From NCBI GenBank assembly GCA_029057255.1, contig JAICZO010000050.1:1-5602 (forward strand): a stretch of 5,602 nt of DNA, given 5' to 3'. Position numbers and translations under genes: made by a program. Origin of the DNA: Muribaculaceae bacterium (GTDB lineage: Bacteria > Bacteroidota > Bacteroidia > Bacteroidales > Muribaculaceae). Positions 1 through 5,602 of the stretch are shown here, in pieces. The notes under the pieces were generated by a model that did no database searches, was not told the DNA's origin, and saw only the letters and a program-made list of their open reading frames with translations. Each line of letters begins with the position of its first letter. Positions within the stretch are counted from its first letter, which is position 1.

Positions 1-1
1 C

Positions 2-766
2 CCCTGCGTCATTGAGGGCGAAGAGATCGCTTTTGAAACAGGCCGACACATCAAGGCCGTCTGCGACCGCCTCGGCATAGCTTTCGCTTTCAAAGGCAGC
101 TACCGCAAGGCAAACCGCAGCCGCCTCGACTCGTTCAGCGGCATCGGCGACCTTAAGGCTCTCACAATACTCTCGGCTGTAGGCCGCGAACTCGGCGTGC
201 CTGTCGTGACCGACATCCACCAGCCCGAGGAGGCCGCTATGGCTGCCGACTTCGTCGACATCCTGCAGATACCGGCATTCCTCTGCCGCCAGACCGACCT
301 GCTCATAGCGGCGGCACGCACCGGCAAGGCTGTGAATATAAAGAAAGGTCAGTTCCTCGCACCCGAGTCGATGCGCTTCGCTGTCGACAAAGTGCGCGCG
401 GGAGGCTGCGAGGACGTCGCCGTGACAGAGCGCGGCACCACCTTCGGCTACGGCGACCTTATCGTCGACTTCCGCAGCGTGCCCGAGATGCAGCAGGCAT
501 GCAAGTGCCCCGTCATCGTCGACTGCACTCACTCGCTCCAGCAGCCCAACACTGCCGCAGGTGTCACAGGCGGACGCCCCGACCTCATCGAGACCATAGC
601 ACGCGCCGCTGTCGCAACAGGTGCCGACGGCCTCTTCATGGAGACGCACCCCGACCCCTCTGTCGCCAAGAGCGACGGCGCCAACATGCTCCGCCTCGAC
701 CTCCTCGAGCCGCTGTTAGAGCGTCTGACGGCCATCCGCCGCACCATTGATTCCTTCAACCGATAA
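2..766 (+). CDS. kdsA: 3-deoxy-8-phosphooctulonate synthase (KDO-8-P synthase), 5' end missing, metal-dependent type
   Basis: Condenses phosphoenolpyruvate with arabinose-5-phosphate to give Kdo-8-phosphate, a cytosolic step towards the Kdo of the lipopolysaccharide core. The reading frame is open from base 2 to the TAA at 764-766, giving 254 visible codons; by comparison with relatives only about 15-20 N-terminal residues lie outside the window. Family motifs seen, numbered from the first visible codon: PCVIEGEE (1-8), FKGSYRKANRS (30-40), TDIHQPEE (70-77), QIPAFLCRQTDL (89-100), NIKKGQF (112-118), TERGTTFGYGDL (143-154), THSLQQPN and METHPDP. The Cys at 2, His 177, Glu 214 and Asp 225 match in type and spacing the four metal ligands known in the Aquifex enzyme (Cys11, His185, Glu222, Asp233), so this is the metal-dependent class rather than the E. 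coli class, which has Asn for the Cys. The next gene begins 8 nt after the stop, suggesting cotranscription. Confidence 0.97.
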   Translation, partial: PCVIEGEEIAFETGRHIKAVCDRLGIAFAFKGSYRKANRSRLDSFSGIGDLKALTILSAVGRELGVPVVTDIHQPEEAAMAADFVDILQIPAFLCRQTDLLIAAARTGKAVNIKKGQFLAPESMRFAVDKVRAGGCEDVAVTERGTTFGYGDLIVDFRSVPEMQQACKCPVIVDCTHSLQQPNTAAGVTGGRPDLIETIARAAVATGADGLFMETHPDPSVAKSDGANMLRLDLLEPLLERLTAIRRTIDSFNR

Positions 767-774
767 ACCACGAC

Positions 775-2376
775 ATGACCATACGACACATAGCGATGGC
801 CGGCATCATGCTGGCCGCTTCTCTCTCAGCCGCGGCACAGTCCGGCATAAACAACCCCATGACTCAGGCCGTGCTCGCCGTATATGAGGACGAGCTGCGG
901 CAGAACCCGCGCGACTACAACATCCTGCTGTCGCGCGCCGACGAATACTACCGCCACAGCGAGTATATCCGCTCGCTCGCCGACGTCGACAAGGTGCTCG
1001 AGTACGCCCCCGCTACGGAGGAAGATGTGCGCCTGCGCGCCCTCGTGCTCCGCGCCGGCATCTACAACCTCACCCACCGTCCCAACGAGGCTCTCGCCGA
1101 CCTGAACGAGGCTGTCAGAATCGCCCCCGACTCATACTCGGTAATATACCAGCGCGCCAACACCTTCTACACTCTCGGCAAGTACACCGAGGCAAAGTTC
1201 GACTTCATGAAGCTCGAGCGCCTCAACACACGCAGCGTCGAGGCATACATCGGCCTGGCACGTATAGCCGTCAAGGAGAACAACCTCGGCACTGCCAACG
1301 AAATGCTCGCCAAAGCCGTCAACATCGACCCCAACAACGCCGAGACATACGTGCGACGCGCTTCGGTGCGACGCCAGATGGGCGACCATAACGGCGCTGT
1401 CGACGACCTTATCCTCGCCATAAGCTCCGACAACCGACACCCGCGCGCAATGGAGGAGCTGCTCGAATACGGCAACACCAACTACCCCGCCACTATGGCC
1501 GGACTGTCCAACGCCATCGCCGCAGCGCCCGAGGTGGGCATGTTCCGCTACATCCGCGCCGTCATCGCACAGGCACACTTCCACTATCTGGCCGCCATCA
1601 GCGACTACCGCGAGATTCTCGACGAGAAAATATACAACTATCACGGCATTTATGCCTCTATCGCCGAGTGCGAGTACTCTCTCGGCAACTATGACCGCGC
1701 ACTCGACAATGTCGACCGCGCACTCTCGATGATAAGGGACAACGCATCGTACTACGTGCTGCGCTCGCAGATTCTCCGCGCCCTCGGCCAATACGACGAG
1801 GCCATCAAGGCCGGCGCCGCAGCCCTTGCCGTCGACCGCCAGAGCAACGCCGCCCTCGTGGAGATGGCTATGGGATATGTGGGCACGGGCAACTACGAAG
1901 AAGCGTCGAATCTCGTAGGCGAGGCCATGCTCAACGACGCCGAGAACGCCGTCTACCCCATGCTCCGAGCATGGATTATGGAGAAGTATCTCAACCGCGC
2001 CGCCGGTGCCGCCAAGCTCTACGAGCAGGTGGCCGAGATGGACCACTACTACATCGACAACCCCCGCTCGCTCAAGGGCTTCGCGCTGCTGTTCCTCGGC
2101 CGCACCGAGCCGGCCACACGCTGGATGGAGAACATCCTCCGCACCGTCACCGACTACGACGGTCTCATCCACTACTACGGCGCCTGCTTCTATGCACAGG
2201 CCGGCGACACCGAGCGAGCCATGAAGTGTGCGTCGGAGGCTCTCGAGCTGGGATACGCCAACTACCACAACTGGACCGAGGCCATCGACGGACGCGTCAA
2301 CGTGGCACCGCTGCGCGACGACCTGCGCTTCCTCAACATGCTCCACCGCCACGACGCCATTTTTGGTAAAGAATAG
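775..2376 (+). CDS. Exported tetratricopeptide-repeat protein of unknown function
   Basis: A 533-residue protein. Residues 1-21 look like a Sec signal peptide: Arg4, a hydrophobic stretch around 7-19, and a probable cut after Ala-Ala-Ala before Gln22, common in Bacteroidetes; there is no lipobox Cys. The mature part is almost all TPR-like helix pairs. Recognisable units lie near residues 46-79, 86-119, 121-152, 154-187, 188-221, 289-320, 324-355 and 357-389, with typical patterns such as GKYTEAKFDF, GNYDRALDNVDRAL and GQYDEAIKAGAAAL. Repeats around 222-288 and 390-460 are degenerate. The end (about 461-533) has another TPR-like pair and a VAPLRDDLRFLNML tail of a kind often seen at the C-terminus of TPR proteins. 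The ATG at 775 is preferred to the in-frame ATG at 796 because only it supplies the basic n-region. It probably scaffolds protein contacts in the periplasm. No enzymatic domain is seen and the partner is unknown. It follows kdsA by 8 nt and is probably read from the same transcript. Confidence 0.9.
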   Translation: MTIRHIAMAGIMLAASLSAAAQSGINNPMTQAVLAVYEDELRQNPRDYNILLSRADEYYRHSEYIRSLADVDKVLEYAPATEEDVRLRALVLRAGIYNLTHRPNEALADLNEAVRIAPDSYSVIYQRANTFYTLGKYTEAKFDFMKLERLNTRSVEAYIGLARIAVKENNLGTANEMLAKAVNIDPNNAETYVRRASVRRQMGDHNGAVDDLILAISSDNRHPRAMEELLEYGNTNYPATMAGLSNAIAAAPEVGMFRYIRAVIAQAHFHYLAAISDYREILDEKIYNYHGIYASIAECEYSLGNYDRALDNVDRALSMIRDNASYYVLRSQILRALGQYDEAIKAGAAALAVDRQSNAALVEMAMGYVGTGNYEEASNLVGEAMLNDAENAVYPMLRAWIMEKYLNRAAGAAKLYEQVAEMDHYYIDNPRSLKGFALLFLGRTEPATRWMENILRTVTDYDGLIHYYGACFYAQAGDTERAMKCASEALELGYANYHNWTEAIDGRVNVAPLRDDLRFLNMLHRHDAIFGKE

Positions 2377-2387
2377 TTAAAATTTAT

Positions 2388-2450
2388 CAGTACCGTGTAA
2401 CCTTTCGCCTTGTTTTGCGTCTTATAGATATAAAGATTACACAAGTACTG
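2388..2450. repeat. Long imperfect inverted repeat surrounding the promoter
   Basis: The left arm (2388-2405) and right arm (2432-2450) are complementary in three blocks: CAGTAC (2388-2393) with GTACTG (2445-2450), GTGTAA (2395-2400) with TTACAC (2437-2442), and CTTT (2402-2405) with AAAG (2432-2435). Small mismatches separate the blocks: C2394 against A2443-A2444, and C2401 against A2436. That gives 16 pairs around a 26-nt centre. As RNA it would fold just after the TPR stop codon and could end or stabilise that message, though no T-run follows. As DNA it could be an operator, since the promoter -35-like element lies in the left arm. Both readings are inference; only the complementarity is seen. 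Confidence 0.6.
2397..2424 (+). promoter_or_regulatory. Putative ECF-sigma-type promoter for the DUF4924 gene
   Basis: GTAAC (2397-2401) is followed after exactly 16 nt by CGTC (2418-2421), then TTATAGATA. An AAC-type -35 and CGTC-type -10 with this spacing is the general pattern for extracytoplasmic-function sigma factors, and in Bacteroidetes similar sequences often lie before ECF sigma genes. No TTG / TAnnTTTG pair for the Bacteroidetes primary sigma factor was convincing in this gap. A start near 2428-2432 would give the downstream gene a leader of about 110 nt. No ECF sigma gene lies in the window, so the cognate factor is unknown. Confidence 0.55.
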
Positions 2451-2487
2451 GACAGAATTAACTATTGTGAGAATTGATTGATACCAC

Positions 2488-2518
2488 AGGCGTCGCGGCT
2501 GAGAAGCCGTTGACGCCT
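2488..2518 (+). other. GC-rich leader hairpin upstream of the DUF4924 gene
   Basis: AGGCGTC (2488-2494) pairs with GACGCCT (2512-2518), and CGGCT (2496-2500) pairs with AGCCG (2505-2509) around a GAGA tetraloop (2501-2504). G2495 can wobble with one of T2510/T2511, leaving one bulged T. The stem stands out in an AT-rich gap and ends 22 nt before the start codon. It is followed only by TTTAATC, a poor T-run, so it is at best a weak terminator or attenuator. It may instead stabilise the leader or control translation. No known riboswitch family was recognised. Confidence 0.5.
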
Positions 2519-2540
2519 TTAATCATAAAACACACATACA

Positions 2541-3107
2541 ATGACCATAGCTTCACAGCTCCGCAAGGAGAATATCGCCCAGTATCTGCTCTATATGTGG
2601 CAGATCGAGGACATCATACGCGCAAACGGTCTTGACATCGACCGCATAAACGAGAACGTCGTCAGCCGCTTCCCCGAGGAGCAGCGCAAGCAGATCAGCG
2701 AGTGGTACGAGTCGCTCATCGACATGATGCGCCGCGAGGAAGTGCAGCAGAAAGGACACCTCCAGATTAACCGCAACATCATCGGTGCGCTCGCCGACCT
2801 CAACAACCGCATCCTGGCCGACCATGACCCTAAGTTCGACAGATACCGCAAGGAGTTCTACGACACCCTGCCCCTGATTGTCGAGCTGCGCGCAAAGGCC
2901 GGCAACGACAAGTCCGGCGAGATAGAGACTTGCTTCAACGCCCTCTACGGCATGCTCATGCTGCGCCTGCAGAAGAAGGAGATAAGCCCCGACACGGCAC
3001 GCGCCTTCGAGCGCATATCGAAGTTCGTGGCTCTGCTGTCGCATGACTTCGCCCTCGACGAGCGCGACGAACTGTTCAAGAACAACGACAACAAGAGCGG
3101 GGAATGA
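2541..3107 (+). CDS. DUF4924 family protein, function unknown
   Basis: A 188-residue protein recognised as the Bacteroidetes-restricted DUF4924 family by its start (ASQLRKENIAQYLLYMWQIE, residues 4-23) and by the conserved stretch KGHLQINRNIIGALADLNN (71-89). It has no signal peptide or membrane segment, so it is probably cytosolic. The sequence is rich in Leu, Glu, Arg and Lys and looks mostly alpha-helical; a helical stretch with hydrophobic spacing covers about 125-145 and another 151-170. No catalytic motif is visible. The ATG at 2541 follows an A-rich leader (ACACACATACA), typical for translation starts in this phylum, and the conserved N-terminus begins at once, which fixes the start. 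It has its own putative promoter and leader hairpin, so it is probably regulated apart from kdsA and the TPR gene. Its last five codons and stop are built into a terminator-like hairpin. Confidence 0.88.
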   Translation: MTIASQLRKENIAQYLLYMWQIEDIIRANGLDIDRINENVVSRFPEEQRKQISEWYESLIDMMRREEVQQKGHLQINRNIIGALADLNNRILADHDPKFDRYRKEFYDTLPLIVELRAKAGNDKSGEIETCFNALYGMLMLRLQKKEISPDTARAFERISKFVALLSHDFALDERDELFKNNDNKSGE

Positions 3108-3121
3108 TTCCCCGCTCTTGT
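3091..3121. terminator. Strong hairpin between convergent genes, likely bidirectional terminator
   Basis: A perfect 14-bp stem: 3091-3104 (ACAAGAGCGGGGAA) with 3108-3121 (TTCCCCGCTCTTGT). The three-base loop, 3105-3107, is exactly the TGA stop codon of the DUF4924 gene. Neither side is followed by a long T-run, but the stem is very stable and lies where the plus-strand gene ends and 39 nt beyond the end of aroB on the minus strand, so it can serve both. Termination itself is inferred from structure and position. Confidence 0.8.
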
Positions 3122-3159
3122 CTCAGGTATATCTTTATATCTCTGCCCGCGCGCCCGGG

Positions 3160-4233
3160 TCAGGCGATGTGCATGAGGTCGCGGTAGATGTCAAGCGCCG
3201 CCCCTATCTGCTCGGGGCTGACAGTGCAGTCGATGCGCGGGCGCCCCACATCCTCGAGGAGCGTGAAGCTGATGCTGTCGGCCGACCGGTTCTTCTTGTC
3301 CTGTCGCATGGCCGCTATCAGTGCGGGATAGTCGTCGCAGGTGATGTTGTAGGCGCCGTAGTTGCGCAGCACATAATCCGACACCTTGTGGAGCGTGTCG
3401 GTGCCGAAGCCGGCCTGTAGGTGCGACAGCACAAGCGCCACGACAAGACCCCACGCGACGGCATAGCCGTGAGGCACGGCCGCTCCGCGCGACACCGCCA
3501 GACTCTCGATGGCATGGCCGCATGTGTGCCCGAGGTTGAGAGCCTTGCGGATGCCGCTCTCTGTCATGTCCTCCTCGACGATACGAGCCTTGACGCCGAC
3601 GCTCGCCTCGATAAGCGGCAGCAGCGCCTCCGTGTCGGTCAGCGGGTAGACGGGGCTGTATGTCAGCAGCTTGCCGAGCGTGGCGCGGTCCTCGAGCAGA
3701 CCGTGCTTGAGCATCTCGGCATAGCCCGAGAGTATCTGCTGCTGAGGCAGCGTGTTGAAATAAATCGACGATATGATGGCGGCCTCCGGCTCGGTGAAGG
3801 AGCCGAGCTGGTTCTTGAGACCGTTGAAGTTTATGCCTGTCTTGCCGCCGACCGAAGCGTCGACAGCGGCAAGCACCGTTGTCGGGATGTTGATGCAGCG
3901 CATGCCACGCTTGTAGGTGGCGGCGGCAAAACCGCCCATGTCGCTCACCATGCCGCCGCCGAGGTTGACAACTACAGTGGCGCGTGTGGCCTCGAGCTGC
4001 TGCAGCTGCTGCCACAGCGATGTGAGTCCGTCGAGGTTCTTGTTCTCGTCGCCGGCGCTGACGGTGATTACGCGGGCGGCGGCGGCTGTCGCGGAGTCGT
4101 TGACAAGCAGCGGCAGGACAAGGCCGGCGGTGTTGGTATCGGCGACTATGACGACCTGCGGCGTGCCGAGGCTGTCGACAAGTGTGTCAAGAGTCTCGCC
4201 GACGAGGTTGGTGAATATAAGTTTCTGCTTCAT
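3160..4233 (-). CDS. aroB: 3-dehydroquinate synthase
   Basis: Converts 3-deoxy-arabino-heptulosonate-7-phosphate to 3-dehydroquinate and phosphate, the second step of the shikimate pathway to aromatic amino acids, folate and quinones; cytosolic, using NAD and a divalent metal. The 357 residues match the family's usual length. Visible motifs: GDENKN (61-66) of the nucleotide-binding half, GGGMVSDMGGFAAATYKRG (92-110), IPTTVLAAVDASVGGKTGIN (116-135), YAEMLKHG (171-178), LNLGHTCGHAIES (232-244) and VPHGYAVAWG (253-262). The metal ligands expected from known structures, one Glu and two His, correspond to Glu173, His236 and His255, with His240 and Lys131/Lys176 also conserved, so the enzyme should be active. 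It is the last visible gene of a minus-strand set, 31 nt after the HAD gene, and is convergent with the DUF4924 gene across a 52-nt gap. Confidence 0.97.
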   Translation of the reverse strand: MKQKLIFTNLVGETLDTLVDSLGTPQVVIVADTNTAGLVLPLLVNDSATAAAARVITVSAGDENKNLDGLTSLWQQLQQLEATRATVVVNLGGGMVSDMGGFAAATYKRGMRCINIPTTVLAAVDASVGGKTGINFNGLKNQLGSFTEPEAAIISSIYFNTLPQQQILSGYAEMLKHGLLEDRATLGKLLTYSPVYPLTDTEALLPLIEASVGVKARIVEEDMTESGIRKALNLGHTCGHAIESLAVSRGAAVPHGYAVAWGLVVALVLSHLQAGFGTDTLHKVSDYVLRNYGAYNITCDDYPALIAAMRQDKKNRSADSISFTLLEDVGRPRIDCTVSPEQIGAALDIYRDLMHIA

Positions 4234-4264
4234 ATAGTCAGCTGTTTATCATATTTGCTGTAAG

Positions 4265-4987
4265 CTATAACAACTGAGCGAGGATTTCGGCACACTCCTC
4301 CATCGAGTCTATCTCTATATCGGCGCCGGACTCGATAAGGGCGCCGGCGGGCAGAGGCCCCGTGCGCACTCCGATGGTGAATGCTCCCGCCCTCGACGCA
4401 CTCTCGACGCCGAGGGGCGCGTTGTCGACAGCGATAGCCTGCCACGGTGCGGCCGACGCTTTAGCCATACCCATCAGATAAGGCTCGGGGTCGGGCTTGC
4501 CGTGCTTGACGTCGTGCGCGGTGACACGCAGGCCGAAGGCGCCGTCGTAGTCACGGTCGAGACGCTCGAGTATCGACGCCTGCCCCGAACCGGTGACGAG
4601 CACGCAGACAGCGGCCGATGCCTTGACGGCGGCGACGGCAGCCGGAGCACCGTGCATCAGCGGCGGAGGCCCGAGCTGTCGGAAGTTCTCTGATTTAATG
4701 GCATAGAGCCGCTTGCAGGTCTCGTCGTCGGCACCGTGGCCGTACTGGCGTCTGTACAGCAGATTTATCGTCGAGGCGCCTGTGCGACCCTCGTAGGCGT
4801 AGAACTCGTCGGGGTCGGCGTCGATGCCGACGCTGTCGCACATCTTCTTCCACGAGCGCGCATGGCCCGGCATAGAGTCATACAGCACGCCGTCCATGTC
4901 AAAGAGCACGGCCCGCGGAGCCTCGAGAGGACGTCCGAGACGTGCGGCGTAGGCCTCAACGGCGGCGTTTAGAGCGTTTGTTTCCAT
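4265..4987 (-). CDS. HAD-superfamily hydrolase, beta-phosphoglucomutase-like (subfamily IA)
   Basis: A 240-residue soluble protein of the haloacid dehalogenase superfamily, acting on a phosphorylated small molecule as phosphatase or mutase; the substrate is unknown. Motif I is LFDMDGVLYDS (28-38), with nucleophile Asp30 and acid/base Asp32. A helical cap follows (about 40-110). Motif II is VTGSG (131-135), with Thr132; motif III is KHGKPDPEPY (161-170), with Lys164. Motif IV reads VDNAPLG (187-193) where many relatives have V-E-D-S; Asp188 remains but the second acid is Asn189. An N-terminal extension of about 25 residues precedes the fold. The ATG at 4987 is the only reasonable start; the next Met (31) is inside motif I. 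It overlaps the end of the AsmA-like gene by 32 nt in another frame, and aroB begins 31 nt after it, so the three genes are probably cotranscribed. No direct role in the shikimate pathway can be claimed. Confidence 0.9.
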   Translation of the reverse strand: METNALNAAVEAYAARLGRPLEAPRAVLFDMDGVLYDSMPGHARSWKKMCDSVGIDADPDEFYAYEGRTGASTINLLYRRQYGHGADDETCKRLYAIKSENFRQLGPPPLMHGAPAAVAAVKASAAVCVLVTGSGQASILERLDRDYDGAFGLRVTAHDVKHGKPDPEPYLMGMAKASAAPWQAIAVDNAPLGVESASRAGAFTIGVRTGPLPAGALIESGADIEIDSMEECAEILAQLL

Positions 4988-5602
4988 TGTCTTTCTGCGT
5001 TTCGGGTTCGGTTTGCTGCACCTTCGGCGCCTCTATCAGCCCCTCGCGTATCAGAGCCAGCGAGTCGCTTGCCGACAGCCCGGGGTCGGGAGCCTCAAGC
5101 TGGTGCATGATGTTGGGGCCGCTGACGTTGAGACGGGCGAAGCGCGACTTGCTCACACCGCGACGGAAGACACCCTCGATCTGCTGGATAAGGTTGACCC
5201 GCGCCGTATCGACAACGCCGACGCTCTCGGCGACTTCTCCCTCGCGGAACTTCGCGCCGCCGAAGCGCACCTTGTATTTGTCGGGGTTGCCCTTGAGCGT
5301 GATACCGAAGCGGAAGGGTATCGGCGACTTAAGGACTGCGATATGATAGTCGAAGTTTAGATTGAGGTCGTTGTAGCCGACGACGCCGAGGCGGTAGCGG
5401 TCGATGTCGAACGAGAAGGGGAAAATCTGCAGGCGGTTGTCGCGCACGATCATCTCGACGTTCATGTGCTTGATTTTGTTGTCGGCGCGGTCGCGGAAGC
5501 GGAGCCACTTGCCGAGGGTGGCGTATGTCTCCGGATTGATGAACGCGAGCGAGTCGCCGGTGAGCCTTACGGCGGCGTCGAGCGTCGGGAGCACCATGTT
5601 CA
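4956..5602 (-). CDS. AsmA-like envelope protein, C-terminal part only
   Basis: The frame is open to the right edge, so the true start lies outside; an ATG at 5597 is in frame but is probably internal. About 214 residues are visible. Numbered from that internal Met, the segment LQIFPFSFDIDRYRLGVVGY (57-76) followed by LNLNFDYHIAVLKSPIPFRF (79-98) is the beta-rich C-terminal signature I associate with Bacteroidetes AsmA-like proteins, large inner-membrane-anchored proteins with a periplasmic body that are related to TamB and other bridge-like lipid transporters. A role in phospholipid transport or outer-membrane homeostasis follows from the family, not from this fragment. After about residue 125 the sequence becomes helical, then Pro/Glu/Gln-rich, and ends in a basic tail (NKRSKRRR, 206-213), whose codons overlap the start of the HAD gene. 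It is the first visible gene of the minus-strand set; the promoter must lie beyond the window. Confidence 0.72.
   Translation of the reverse strand, partial: NMVLPTLDAAVRLTGDSLAFINPETYATLGKWLRFRDRADNKIKHMNVEMIVRDNRLQIFPFSFDIDRYRLGVVGYNDLNLNFDYHIAVLKSPIPFRFGITLKGNPDKYKVRFGGAKFREGEVAESVGVVDTARVNLIQQIEGVFRRGVSKSRFARLNVSGPNIMHQLEAPDPGLSASDSLALIREGLIEAPKVQQTEPETQKDNGNKRSKRRR

Noticed and set aside
1132..2352. A 406-codon open frame on the minus strand opposite the TPR gene
   Set aside because: Its Val/Gly/Ala/His-rich translation has no recognisable domain. It mirrors the GC-rich codon bias of the true gene, which has a signal peptide and clear repeats.
2455..2475. A Bacteroidetes primary-sigma -7 element (TAnnTTTG) near TTAACTATTGTG
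   Set aside because: At least two mismatches in the core and no TTG-type -33 element at suitable distance.
2466..2480. A short leader peptide starting GTG AGA ATT GAT TGA
   Set aside because: Only four codons, with no run of regulatory codons and no support for initiation.
3146..3160. GC-rich stretch with a CCCGGG palindrome just after the aroB stop, as a possible aroB terminator
   Set aside because: Only a 4-bp stem with a 6-nt loop can form and no T-run follows. The hairpin at 3091-3121 is far stronger.
3421..4263. A 280-codon open frame on the plus strand opposite aroB
   Set aside because: aroB on the other strand is complete with all family motifs. The opposite frame gives low-complexity Arg/Val/Gly/Asp-rich sequence and is a shadow of codon bias.
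4234..4264. A separate promoter for aroB in the gap after the HAD gene
   Set aside because: The gap is only 31 nt and holds no recognisable promoter elements; read-through from the HAD gene explains aroB expression.

Overview
The window comes from a GC-rich member of the Bacteroidota, most likely order Bacteroidales. The evidence is the gene content (a metal-type KdsA, a DUF4924 protein, an AsmA-like protein with a Bacteroidetes-style C-terminus), the lack of Shine-Dalgarno-like sequences before starts, A-rich leaders, and a signal peptide ending in Ala-Ala-Ala-Gln. The family is not certain; a Muribaculaceae-like or other GC-rich gut lineage would fit. This is a chromosomal housekeeping region. 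I see no mobile element, CRISPR array, tRNA, rRNA or sign of recent transfer.

Layout. Plus strand: the 3' most of kdsA (2-766), then after 8 nt a secreted tetratricopeptide-repeat protein (775-2376). An AT-rich gap of 164 bp follows (2377-2540), the only substantial non-coding stretch. It holds an ECF-sigma-like promoter set inside a long imperfect inverted repeat, then a second GC-rich leader hairpin. Next is a DUF4924 gene (2541-3107), whose stop codon is the loop of a strong 14-bp hairpin. Minus strand, convergent with these and read from the right edge: the C-terminal part of an AsmA-like protein (4956-5602, running off the window), a HAD-family phosphatase or mutase that overlaps it by 32 nt, and aroB, 31 nt further on. 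The two gene sets meet tail to tail at 3108-3159, with the hairpin between them.

Function. KdsA makes Kdo-8-phosphate for the lipopolysaccharide inner core, and AroB performs the second step of the shikimate pathway. The AsmA-like protein probably acts in the envelope, at lipid transport or outer-membrane homeostasis. The TPR protein is exported, its role unknown. The HAD enzyme's substrate cannot be read from sequence. The window therefore mixes envelope biogenesis and aromatic biosynthesis genes that need not share a pathway.

No clear new multi-gene system is visible. The most unusual signal is the 2377-2540 leader: a promoter type usually linked in these bacteria to ECF sigma factors, but here placed before a small protein of unknown function and embedded in dyad symmetry.
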